Shown one piece after another: positions 1-6,573 of a stretch of 10,806 bases of DNA. The stretch comes from CAYYYG01 sp964476135 (GTDB lineage: Bacteria; Patescibacteriota; Microgenomatia; UBA1406; GWC2-37-13). The DNA is taken from the NCBI GenBank assembly GCA_964476135.1, contig CAYYYG010000039.1, positions 1-10,806 on the forward strand, in the 5' to 3' direction. Below the pieces are notes generated by a model that worked only from the letters and a program-made list of their open reading frames with translations, was not told the DNA's origin and made no database searches. The position numbers were made by a program, and so were the translations under genes. Within the stretch, counting starts at the first letter, position 1, and the number at the start of each line of letters is the position of its first letter.

Positions 1-2895
1 GTAAATTATAAAAACAACGGTAATATTTATTATCAAAAAATACCTTTTATCCACTGGGAAGCATCGGAACAATACTACCGGTTTAAATATACTGGTAAAA
101 ACCATCCCGACTGGGCAGAAGGTGAAAATAACGATGCTGCTCCTGGAAAGTCGGTTTTTTATTCTCCAAACGGCGGAGCTGACTATGGCTTCATATACGT
201 AACAAGAAACAGAGGTATAAAACTCTTTAGTATAAAAGTCAACAGCGATGGTTCATTGGGAGATTGGAGGCAGGAACGTGATCTGCTTCCTGATGATGAT
301 AATACTCATCAAGGTGGAGACCGAGGAGATATGTTTGTAATAGGAGACACTTTTTTTGCAGCCCGAGGTGATAGAGTTTATAGTGCGCCGCTCGACCCGG
401 CAACAGGAGCTGTCGGCGCGTGGGATGATAGTGTTCCTGATCTCCCTGAAGACCAAGTACGAGTAATGGGATGGGGGCGTGATAACGAAGGAGCGATGTG
501 GGGAACGATTGGAGACTATGTGTACCTTACAGGACAACTAAAAGTATACTATGCAAAAATCAGCCGCACCGGAGGTGTTAATTCCACCGCAACACCTGCA
601 AACACAACCCCGACAGTACCTCCAACTGCCATACCTACACAGCAGGCCGGAGTTTGCCCCACCACCTCAACCAACCAATACGAAACACACGAAACCGATT
701 CTTCCTCCGTGCAAAACGGTATGGAGGCAGCAGTGCACCCCCACAAAAATATCAATGTTTACGGTTATGAACTTGTTCCAACCGGAAGAAAAACTCTTTT
801 TGACCAACCCGGCTTACCTCAGGATGTGAAGGCCCCCCAGTTTTCGACTGTTTTCGCTTCCAATGTCTCCGTAATCAACCTTTACAAGATCTATGATTGG
901 GATTCAAATCAGGGTAAACACTTGGCAAATGACGAAGTGAGCATGATAGGAATCGGAACGAATCCGGGCGACATCATCCGAGTGCCGGATGCTAAATTCA
1001 ACTTAGATACAGCAAAAGATGAGTATGGTGGCCCACTTGCCATTGTTCTTTTTGCGGACGACAAGAGCATTACGCTTAAATACACTCTGCAAGACGATAT
1101 CGTCGTACATTACACAACTTATATAGACAATATATGTGTTGATCCTAATCTGCTAATAGCTTATAACAACGCCAATGCCGGTGAAAAATGGCCAAACACA
1201 ACAAGGAGACGATTGCCCGTGCTTAAGGGGAAACAGGTTATCGGAACTGCGAAAGCAAATGAAGTAAGATTAGCAGTCCGTAATTCAGGTGATGTAGTTG
1301 ATCCCCGCTGGAAAAACGGTTGGTGGAGAGATGCTCCGGCATCGATCGGTGGCGGTACAACTGCCCCGTTACCTACCTCCTTCTGTGGAAGTTCAGCAAA
1401 ACCAACTCTATTAACAGCAGATATTCCTGCCGCTTTTCCCGGAAAAATTACTGTCAAATGGAATAAAATTGCGTCCGCGACAAAATATTCACTGAAAATA
1501 GATGACATGTCGAGTCCATTCGACGAAACATGCACCAGTTCAAATGTGGGGGACGTTTGCCAAAATGATGTTAACCTAAATTCATCATCATTCCCCTTCG
1601 ATGCCGAAGCAGGCCACAGTTACCGTATCATGCTTAGTTACACCGACACATGCGGTGGCACAAGCCCACCGGCGGAACAGATAATTTCCGCCTACCCACC
1701 AATTACTAACGCTTCTTGCCGCGTTCAAGGTTACCGTGTAGTTGTTGGACCAATCGACCAGAATTCTATGAAATCTACCGAAGGATATTTCATAAATACT
1801 GCCGATCCTAACAAATCGGAATCTATATGGGTGCCGGAAGTTGTTAAAGCTTCGACTATTTCGGTTACGGGTGGTACCCCAACTTCGTCCTTTCAATTTA
1901 ATCCATATTCGTTCGTACTGCCGGCAGGACCTACCTATACCTTCTCTATGTCTTCAGTTGCCGGATATAATATTTATTCGCAGCTTTCAACCGAGCAGAA
2001 TCCGGCAATACAGTGTAATGCGTTTTCATTAAATAATAGCCAGTCGACAACTGTAACCTGCTCCCCCAATCAGATTGTAAAACTATGGTGGTATTTTGTG
2101 CCAAACGGAATACCGACGGTTGCTTTAACTCCCACTCCAATTCCGGCAACCCCAACACCAACTGTGATACCGGAAATCACCTATTGTAAAGAGGTTCAGG
2201 TCCCCTCACAAGACAAATCAAAAAGCCTGGATATAGTAATACTCCCCGACGGCTACTCTGACCAGGCAGTGGTCGAACAAGACGCAAAGGTTGCAGTCGA
2301 TAACTTTAATCGGACCAATCTCAGCGCAAAAAATAAAACGAAATTGAACTTCTGGGTGAATGTTAATCTGAGCCATGACTACGAAGTAAAGCCGGGGTGT
2401 GGTCAAGGCGTCGCAAATAAAGTCCCCTGCTGGAATAGAGAAAAGGCAAAGGAGGTCCAACGCCTCTGTGAAGCCGATGCATATATAGTTCTGAAGAATG
2501 CGTCATTACAACAACTGGTTGATGTTTGGAAAGTTGCCGGACTGGCTTTCCCAGGATCAAAAGAATCTCTGGTATTCTCCGGGCAAATGGAGTCTACTCC
2601 GCATGAGCTGTGCCATGCGATTGCTATGTGCAGCGATGAATACAGCTATGGTATAAAATCTAGACAGAATGACAACCCCTCATATAACTGCTCCGAATCT
2701 TCTGCTGCCTCTGCTCAATCTGCCTGTCCGAAGTGGCAAAAGGACAACGTTCCGGCACAATGCATACAGCAGTGTAAATTCGATGACTGGTATAGACCGG
2801 CGCTAAAAAGCACAATGTATAACCACATGGAATCGCACGATTTCAGCCAGCCGGCATTAATAATGTGGGAGAAGGCACTCGAGAAAATCTTATAA
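1..2895 (+). CDS. Large exported multidomain protein with C-terminal M64-type zinc metallopeptidase domain (5' end missing)
   Basis: The reading frame is open from base 1, so the true start lies left of the window; the TTG at 256 is only an internal Leu codon. 964 residues are visible. In order they are: propeller-type repeats (about 1-193); a Thr/Pro linker (194-216); a beta-rich domain I do not recognise (about 218-457); a fibronectin-III-like domain (about 468-565); another beta-rich stretch (about 572-700); a second Thr/Pro linker (704-723); and a peptidase domain (about 726-964). The peptidase domain has the M64 (IgA-peptidase family) opening, LDIVILPDGYSD, and an HExxHx6DE zinc signature at H868, E869, H872, D879, E880. 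Normally a Gly precedes the second His; here it is Cys (HELCH). Many Cys residues, the linkers and the architecture imply an extracellular protein stabilised by disulfides. The signal peptide would be upstream, unseen. It probably cleaves surface or environmental proteins; the substrate is unknown. The pilin-like gene follows after one base, implying co-translation. Confidence 0.85.
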   Translation, partial: VNYKNNGNIYYQKIPFIHWEASEQYYRFKYTGKNHPDWAEGENNDAAPGKSVFYSPNGGADYGFIYVTRNRGIKLFSIKVNSDGSLGDWRQERDLLPDDDNTHQGGDRGDMFVIGDTFFAARGDRVYSAPLDPATGAVGAWDDSVPDLPEDQVRVMGWGRDNEGAMWGTIGDYVYLTGQLKVYYAKISRTGGVNSTATPANTTPTVPPTAIPTQQAGVCPTTSTNQYETHETDSSSVQNGMEAAVHPHKNINVYGYELVPTGRKTLFDQPGLPQDVKAPQFSTVFASNVSVINLYKIYDWDSNQGKHLANDEVSMIGIGTNPGDIIRVPDAKFNLDTAKDEYGGPLAIVLFADDKSITLKYTLQDDIVVHYTTYIDNICVDPNLLIAYNNANAGEKWPNTTRRRLPVLKGKQVIGTAKANEVRLAVRNSGDVVDPRWKNGWWRDAPASIGGGTTAPLPTSFCGSSAKPTLLTADIPAAFPGKITVKWNKIASATKYSLKIDDMSSPFDETCTSSNVGDVCQNDVNLNSSSFPFDAEAGHSYRIMLSYTDTCGGTSPPAEQIISAYPPITNASCRVQGYRVVVGPIDQNSMKSTEGYFINTADPNKSESIWVPEVVKASTISVTGGTPTSSFQFNPYSFVLPAGPTYTFSMSSVAGYNIYSQLSTEQNPAIQCNAFSLNNSQSTTVTCSPNQIVKLWWYFVPNGIPTVALTPTPIPATPTPTVIPEITYCKEVQVPSQDKSKSLDIVILPDGYSDQAVVEQDAKVAVDNFNRTNLSAKNKTKLNFWVNVNLSHDYEVKPGCGQGVANKVPCWNREKAKEVQRLCEADAYIVLKNASLQQLVDVWKVAGLAFPGSKESLVFSGQMESTPHELCHAIAMCSDEYSYGIKSRQNDNPSYNCSESSAASAQSACPKWQKDNVPAQCIQQCKFDDWYRPALKSTMYNHMESHDFSQPALIMWEKALEKIL
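220..579 (+). repeat. Three protein repeats of a propeller-blade type within the exoprotein
   Basis: The encoded residues repeat a strand-plus-turn motif of the form (K/R)-V/L-Y/F-x-A/I-x-(I/V/L)-x-x-x-x-G-x-(L/V)-G-x-W. Copies are at about residues 74-89 (KLFSIKVNSDGSLGDW), 125-141 (RVYSAPLDPATGAVGAW) and 181-193 (KVYYAKISRTGGV), the last one degenerate. Spacing is 51 and 56 residues, about one blade of a beta-propeller. The series probably continues upstream of the window. The repeats are diverged at the DNA level, so this is a structural repeat and not a recombination repeat. Confidence 0.55.
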
Positions 2896-2896
2896 T

Positions 2897-3829
2897 ATGA
2901 AAACACTCATAAAGTCTATGACGTTGATCGCATTTTCATTGATTGTGTCGATGCTACTTTTCCCTAATATAGCAAACGCAGTCGTACCGGTACCAAATAA
3001 AACACTTAAAATAACGATAAAAAAAGCAGAGGTTTCCAAGCCAACTGTTTCCGACATTTTGATAGAAAATATTCCCCCGGAAGATTATCGCGTTGCCTTG
3101 ACGGTTGACTACTACAGGTTCAAAATAGTGGGAGATGCCAATACCAATCTTTATACTGGGTGGGTTGTGAACCGCATAACTATTCCGCCCGACCCCATTA
3201 ACCCACACAACTATACCGGTGGTGAGGCGGAAGTAGATTATCCTCTCATGACACTCAATTTACCCTACTTTGATGAGGCAAAAAAATTCATGATGTACGA
3301 CGAAAATGATAATCTTCTTCTTGACATAGGTTTACATTTGTATGGGTTTCCTGATTCGAGCGTACGTTACGCCGAATGTGATTCATGCGGATACTGCCGC
3401 TATGCCAAAATACCTGGAGACTGGGAAAAATGTCGCGCATGTATTTACCCAGACGCAAGAAAGGATCCTGTAACCGGAGACACATTGAAAATAGATAGCG
3501 CTACCGGGCTGCAGATAACCTCTAAAAAGGGGCATGCATACACTAAGCTCGGATGTATCAAGTCCGATGGACTAGACACCGAAAGCGGACGTGCGTCAAC
3601 AGTTAATTTTATACTTACTGTCGTCTCCGGCCTTACCGGAGGTCTGGCCATGATTTTCTTATCATATGGTGCATTCCTCATATTGAAATCCAAAGGAGAC
3701 GTTGAGCAGATCAGTCGCGGTAAGCGGATAATTACCAGAACTATAATCGGTGTTATATTGGCGGTTGCGGCTATTCTTATCGTCAACATAATTGCCGGCG
3801 GAGTTTTACGGATTCCTGGATTTAAGTAA
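2897..3829 (+). CDS. Exported Cys-rich protein with C-terminal TrbC/VirB2-like (T4SS pilin) transmembrane hairpin
   Basis: 310 residues. Residues 1-28 look like a Sec signal peptide: basic start, hydrophobic core, and an A-N-A cleavage site before V29. Residues 29-235 form an exported region with a Cys cluster at C161, C164, C167, C179 and C182 (CxxCxxCx11CxxC), plus C220. The cluster could be a metal-binding knuckle or disulfides. Residues about 237-263 and 278-303 are two membrane helices joined by a short basic/polar loop (KSKGDVEQISRGKR). This is the layout of T4SS pilins of the TrbC/VirB2 type, ending in RIPGF. From memory, similar proteins with a CxxCGYC...CxxC block before a pilin-like hairpin recur in CPR genomes as hypotheticals. 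Translation starts one base after the peptidase stop and no Shine-Dalgarno is visible, which suggests coupling. Whether it polymerises or only anchors an ectodomain in the membrane is not known. Confidence 0.8.
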   Translation: MKTLIKSMTLIAFSLIVSMLLFPNIANAVVPVPNKTLKITIKKAEVSKPTVSDILIENIPPEDYRVALTVDYYRFKIVGDANTNLYTGWVVNRITIPPDPINPHNYTGGEAEVDYPLMTLNLPYFDEAKKFMMYDENDNLLLDIGLHLYGFPDSSVRYAECDSCGYCRYAKIPGDWEKCRACIYPDARKDPVTGDTLKIDSATGLQITSKKGHAYTKLGCIKSDGLDTESGRASTVNFILTVVSGLTGGLAMIFLSYGAFLILKSKGDVEQISRGKRIITRTIIGVILAVAAILIVNIIAGGVLRIPGFK

Positions 3830-3830
3830 A

Positions 3831-4487
3831 TTATTGAAGCTTGTCTTTATCCAACAATTCTTCCAATTTGGAACGGTCGGGTATAGAGATATACCCTTCA
3901 TCTATTTTTATCAGGCCGTTTTTTTCCAACTTCTCAAGCTCGCGACTGACAGTTTCGCGAGCCAGCGCAATCGATCCTGCGATATCATAATGCGTAACCT
4001 TCACTGCAAATCTTTTTGTACCGTTTTGAATAACGCCAAGCCTTTGCTCTAAAAAAAGTAGCCTGGAGATAAGTCGTGAACGTGCATTGGTAAATTCAAG
4101 ATTATCAATCCGATTTCTGTAAATATCAAGGAAATTGGCAATCCGTTTTGTCACCTGGAGCAAAATTTTACTATTGTCCGAGATTAGCCTTATAAAAACA
4201 TCGGTCGGAGCCCGACGGATAACGATCGGAGATAGCGACTGGTAAAACTTAGTCAGCGGTTGTTTATCTAGTGTGTACAGAATTGGAAATATCTCGGTTG
4301 GTTTGTATATGAGGTAAATTTTTTCATCACCACAGAGAGTAACCGAATACGATTTCACATATCCGGATTCCAAATAAAATATACTTCCCGGAGCATCATC
4401 GGGACGACAAATAGTATGTCCTTTGCCGTATTTTTCGGCCGGGCATTCCAAAAAAAACTGGTCTATGGTTTGATATTTTTTCATCAT
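3831..4487 (-). CDS. Crp/Fnr-family transcriptional regulator
   Basis: 218 residues, the usual length of the family. Residues about 15-100 have the cyclic-nucleotide-binding-like beta-roll pattern (e.g. GSIFYLESGYVK). Residues 105-135 form the long dimer helix, and 163-203 a winged helix-turn-helix. The recognition helix is R177-E178-T179-V180-S181-R182, with the E-x-x-S-R arrangement of E. coli FNR, whereas CRP has Gly at the Ser position. The protein should therefore bind TGAT-type half-sites. It lacks the four-Cys Fe-S pattern of FNR (Cys only at 15, 27 and 52) and has no clear cAMP-binding motif of CRP, so its signal is unknown. Two ATG codons in tandem (4487 and 4484) are both possible starts. 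It converges on the pilin-like gene with one base between stop codons and is divergent from rmlB, whose promoter region carries a matching palindrome. It probably regulates itself and rmlB. Confidence 0.9.
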   Translation of the reverse strand: MMKKYQTIDQFFLECPAEKYGKGHTICRPDDAPGSIFYLESGYVKSYSVTLCGDEKIYLIYKPTEIFPILYTLDKQPLTKFYQSLSPIVIRRAPTDVFIRLISDNSKILLQVTKRIANFLDIYRNRIDNLEFTNARSRLISRLLFLEQRLGVIQNGTKRFAVKVTHYDIAGSIALARETVSRELEKLEKNGLIKIDEGYISIPDRSKLEELLDKDKLQ

Positions 4488-4500
4488 AAAGCTTATATGA

Positions 4501-4506
4501 ATTATA
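4501..4506 (-). promoter_or_regulatory. Possible -10 box for the Crp/Fnr regulator gene
   Basis: On the minus strand this reads TATAAT exactly, 13 bases before the first ATG, giving a start of transcription near 4494-4495 and a leader of about 7 bases. There is no good -35 at 17 bases, which would fit an activator-dependent promoter. An alternative -10, TATAAG at 4497-4492, lies only 4 and 7 bases before the two ATGs. The region is AT-rich, so chance matches are likely. Confidence 0.35.
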
Positions 4507-4529
4507 TAAATAGGTTTAGATTGTGACAG

Positions 4530-4541
4530 TGATATAAATCA
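4530..4541. promoter_or_regulatory. Crp/Fnr-type operator, TGAT-N4-ATCA palindrome
   Basis: The sequence TGATATAAATCA is an exact inverted repeat with a 4-base centre and matches the core of the FNR consensus TTGAT-N4-ATCAA; the outer T and A are not conserved. It lies between the divergent regulator gene and rmlB. Its centre (4535.5) is about 41 bases upstream of the predicted regulator start site, the classical class II activation position. It is about 27 bases upstream of the predicted rmlB start site, where binding would block polymerase. The E-x-x-S-R recognition helix of the adjacent regulator is the FNR type, so cis and trans elements agree. Binding is inferred. Confidence 0.55.
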
Positions 4542-4546
4542 TGCTC

Positions 4547-4555
4547 TGGTATAAT
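4547..4555 (+). promoter_or_regulatory. Extended -10 promoter of rmlB, predicted leaderless
   Basis: The bases TGGTATAAT form a perfect extended -10 (TGn-TATAAT), which can work without a good -35. The box ends at 4555, and the rmlB ATG begins 8 bases later at 4563. Transcription would therefore begin at or one base before the start codon, giving a leaderless mRNA. The FNR-type palindrome ends only 5 bases upstream of this element. Confidence 0.65.
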
Positions 4556-4562
4556 AAGTTAT

Positions 4563-5573
4563 ATGAAACTTTTAATAACTGGAGGTGCCGGATTCATCGG
4601 ATCTAACTTTATCCACTATTGGTTAAAAAAATATCCTGAAGATTCGATAATCAATTTCGATAAACTTACATATGCCGGTAACTTGGAAAATCTATCTGAC
4701 ATATCTGATAATTCCAACTATAAGTTCATTAAAGGCGATATTTGCGACCAAGTTCAGGTCGATAAATCTATGAATGGGGTAGATATCGTCGTGCATTTTG
4801 CGGCAGAATCACATGTTGATCGCTCCATACAGGATCCAATGCCCTTTATAAAAACCAATATCGAAGGAACTGCTAGACTTCTTGATTCAGCGCTCAGACA
4901 CAACGTAAAAAGATTCCACCATATAAGCACTGACGAAGTATTTGGCGCTTTGCCATTGAATACTGCCGATATTTTTAATGAAAAAACACCTTATAATCCG
5001 AGAAGCCCCTACGCCGCTTCAAAAGCTGCCTCAGACCACCTTGTAAGGGCATATCATACAACATACGGCTTACAGACCACTATAACCAATTGCTCCAATA
5101 ATTATGGACCATATATGTACCCAGAAAAATTGATTCCTTTAGCGATCACAAATCTTATCGAGGGGAAAAAAGTACCCGTATACGGGGATGGTCTCTACGT
5201 GCGCGATTGGTTATATGTCGAAGATCATTGTCGTGCGATAGATCTTATTCTCAAAGGCGGAAAACCGGGGGAAACGTATTTTGTTGGCGGACTTACAGAA
5301 GATATACCAAATATAGAAGTCATTAAAAAGATCTTAAACATAATGGGTAAGGATGATTCAAATATTGAATATGTTAAAGATCGACCCGGTCATGACCGCA
5401 GATATGCAGTCGACTGGACAAAAATAAATCAGGAGCTTGGTTGGCAGCCAGAATTCACATTCGACGAAGCGCTCGAAAAAACCATTAAATGGTACAGCGA
5501 AAATACAGATTGGTGGATGAAAATAAAATCAGGAGAATATAAAGAGTACTATAAAAAACAATACTCATCTTAA
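4563..5573 (+). CDS. rmlB: dTDP-glucose 4,6-dehydratase
   Basis: 336 residues, normal for RmlB. It is an extended short-chain dehydrogenase that converts dTDP-glucose to dTDP-4-keto-6-deoxyglucose, the second step towards dTDP-rhamnose and related deoxysugars; cytoplasmic and NAD+-dependent. Visible motifs are the Rossmann GGAGFIG at 7-13, the family stretch DKLTYAGN at 33-40, catalytic T123-D124-E125 within HISTDEVFG, and Y150-x3-K154 in YAASKAASDH. Residues 176-182 (NCSNNYG) and RDWLYVEDH near 214-222 are also typical. The Asp-Glu pair in the TDE motif separates it from simple epimerases, which lack it. No rmlA, rmlC or rmlD is in the window, so the end sugar is open. The start ATG sits directly after a -10 box, so no Shine-Dalgarno is expected. 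Its stop overlaps the stop of the convergent exchanger gene. Confidence 0.95.
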   Translation: MKLLITGGAGFIGSNFIHYWLKKYPEDSIINFDKLTYAGNLENLSDISDNSNYKFIKGDICDQVQVDKSMNGVDIVVHFAAESHVDRSIQDPMPFIKTNIEGTARLLDSALRHNVKRFHHISTDEVFGALPLNTADIFNEKTPYNPRSPYAASKAASDHLVRAYHTTYGLQTTITNCSNNYGPYMYPEKLIPLAITNLIEGKKVPVYGDGLYVRDWLYVEDHCRAIDLILKGGKPGETYFVGGLTEDIPNIEVIKKILNIMGKDDSNIEYVKDRPGHDRRYAVDWTKINQELGWQPEFTFDEALEKTIKWYSENTDWWMKIKSGEYKEYYKKQYSS

Positions 5574-6508
5574 AAACCGATTTCCAGGATAAGAAAAAAA
5601 GCATAGAGCGATAAAAGAACCAGTCCTTCATTTCTAGATATACTTCTGTTGGAGCGTGAAAATATATAGAAACATATCATCGCAAGCGTAAATAAGGCAA
5701 AGGTTATAAAAAAGCTTCCGTTGTGCACGGTAAAGTTACCGTTAATCATGATTAAAAGCCCAAATACAAACGAGTTGCCGGCCGCCGATCCAACATAATC
5801 TCCAAATGCGACTTCCTTATCCTTTTTTATTATCGAATTCACTGCGATAATAAACTCAGGTAAGTTTGTACCCACAGACAGTGCAAGCAAACTGATAAGG
5901 TAGGTATGCACATTAAATAATCCGGCAAAATACATGGTCTGATCGACTAGTAAATTACCGACAAAAAAAGTTGTTACGGCTCCAACTGCAAGTTTTATCA
6001 TTGGCACCATATTATGTTTTTTGTGTTCGAATAAATCTTCTTCGGCATTTTTCACGACCTCTGTCTTAGATTCGATAAAAAGCAGGAGGAGCAGATAAAT
6101 AATCATTAAGAATAATCCGTCTTTGCGACCCAATTGTCCGTCCAGCACAAATATGGCGGGCGAAAGTATCACAAAAAGCGAAAAAACCAGATTGTTATTG
6201 GTTAACTGATGAGATAGCGCGATACCGTTGCCCAGTATTGACAAAAGCGGTATGGCAAGTAAAAACAACACGAAAGATGCGCCTATCAGATCTCCGACAA
6301 ATATTTCCGGCTCCTTGTTCATGATGGAATTCAAGCCAACACTCAGTTCAGGGATAGTAGTAAGCATTCCCAGTAGAAAAAATGATGCGGCAAAAGACGA
6401 AATATGAAGACGTTTCGCAAAATGATTGACGCCGTCAATTATTAGTTCAGATGCCATCCACATTAGTAGAAACGCAGAGGCGAAAATGATTATATGCAGA
6501 AACAGCAT
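5570..6508 (-). CDS. CaCA-family Na+/Ca2+ exchanger-like membrane protein (YrbG-like)
   Basis: 312 residues, almost entirely hydrophobic, with about ten membrane segments split by a charged loop (about 147-168). Two inverted alpha-repeats are plain: repeat 1 around 47-86 with TTIPE (E54), followed by GDLIGAS; repeat 2 around 208-250 with GTNLPEF (E217), followed by GDYVGSAAGNS. These are the ion-binding repeats of the calcium:cation antiporter superfamily, COG0530-like, which usually export Ca2+ in exchange for Na+. The conserved polar residue that normally follows the second-helix GS (Asn or Asp in typical exchangers) appears as S78 and A242 by my by-eye alignment, so the ion specificity may differ. 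It is divergent from ugd and transcribed from its own promoter. The start at 6508 is 7 bases after a -10 box, predicted leaderless. Confidence 0.9.
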   Translation of the reverse strand: MLFLHIIIFASAFLLMWMASELIIDGVNHFAKRLHISSFAASFFLLGMLTTIPELSVGLNSIMNKEPEIFVGDLIGASFVLFLLAIPLLSILGNGIALSHQLTNNNLVFSLFVILSPAIFVLDGQLGRKDGLFLMIIYLLLLLFIESKTEVVKNAEEDLFEHKKHNMVPMIKLAVGAVTTFFVGNLLVDQTMYFAGLFNVHTYLISLLALSVGTNLPEFIIAVNSIIKKDKEVAFGDYVGSAAGNSFVFGLLIMINGNFTVHNGSFFITFALFTLAMICFYIFSRSNRSISRNEGLVLLSLYAFFLILEIGF

Positions 6509-6515
6509 AAAAAAA

Positions 6516-6546
6516 ATTATACTAAAGAAAGCTGTTGTTTTTTCAA
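6516..6546 (-). promoter_or_regulatory. Promoter of the cation exchanger gene, predicted leaderless
   Basis: On the minus strand there is TTGAAA (6546-6541), a 19-base spacer and an exact TATAAT (6521-6516). Seven T residues follow and then the ATG at 6508. Transcription should begin at or next to the start codon, as for rmlB. The spacer is longer than the ideal 17. Confidence 0.55.
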
Positions 6547-6563
6547 CTATTTTCGATTATGAT
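6535..6563 (+). promoter_or_regulatory. Promoter of the ugd-uxs-GT2/GtrA operon
   Basis: TTGTTT (6535-6540), a 17-base spacer and TATGAT (6558-6563) form a good sigma70-type promoter. The ATG at 6574 is 11 bases beyond the -10, so the leader would be only 3-5 bases and could not hold a Shine-Dalgarno. The -35 abuts the -35 of the opposing exchanger promoter, together reading TTG-N6-CAA. Confidence 0.6.
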
Positions 6564-6573
6564 ATCTTGATAT

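Noticed and set aside
256..258. TTG at 256 as start of the exoprotein gene
   Set aside because: The frame is open back to base 1 and the upstream residues continue the propeller-type repeat, so this is an internal Leu codon of a gene cut by the window edge.
551..829. Small overlapping frames within the larger genes, such as 551-829 plus and 1161-1535 minus
   Set aside because: They lie inside confidently assigned genes, have no family likeness, and look like shadows of the real coding frame.
2891..2896. TATAAT directly before the pilin-like ATG as a promoter
   Set aside because: Transcription would begin inside the gene, and the bases are formed by the last Leu codon and stop of the peptidase gene.
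3625..3641. Inverted repeat CTCCGG-N5-CCGGAG
   Set aside because: It lies inside the pilin-like gene, codes Ser-Gly-Leu-Thr-Gly at a helix Gly-rich turn and has no T-tract, so a coding coincidence is more likely than a terminator or operator.
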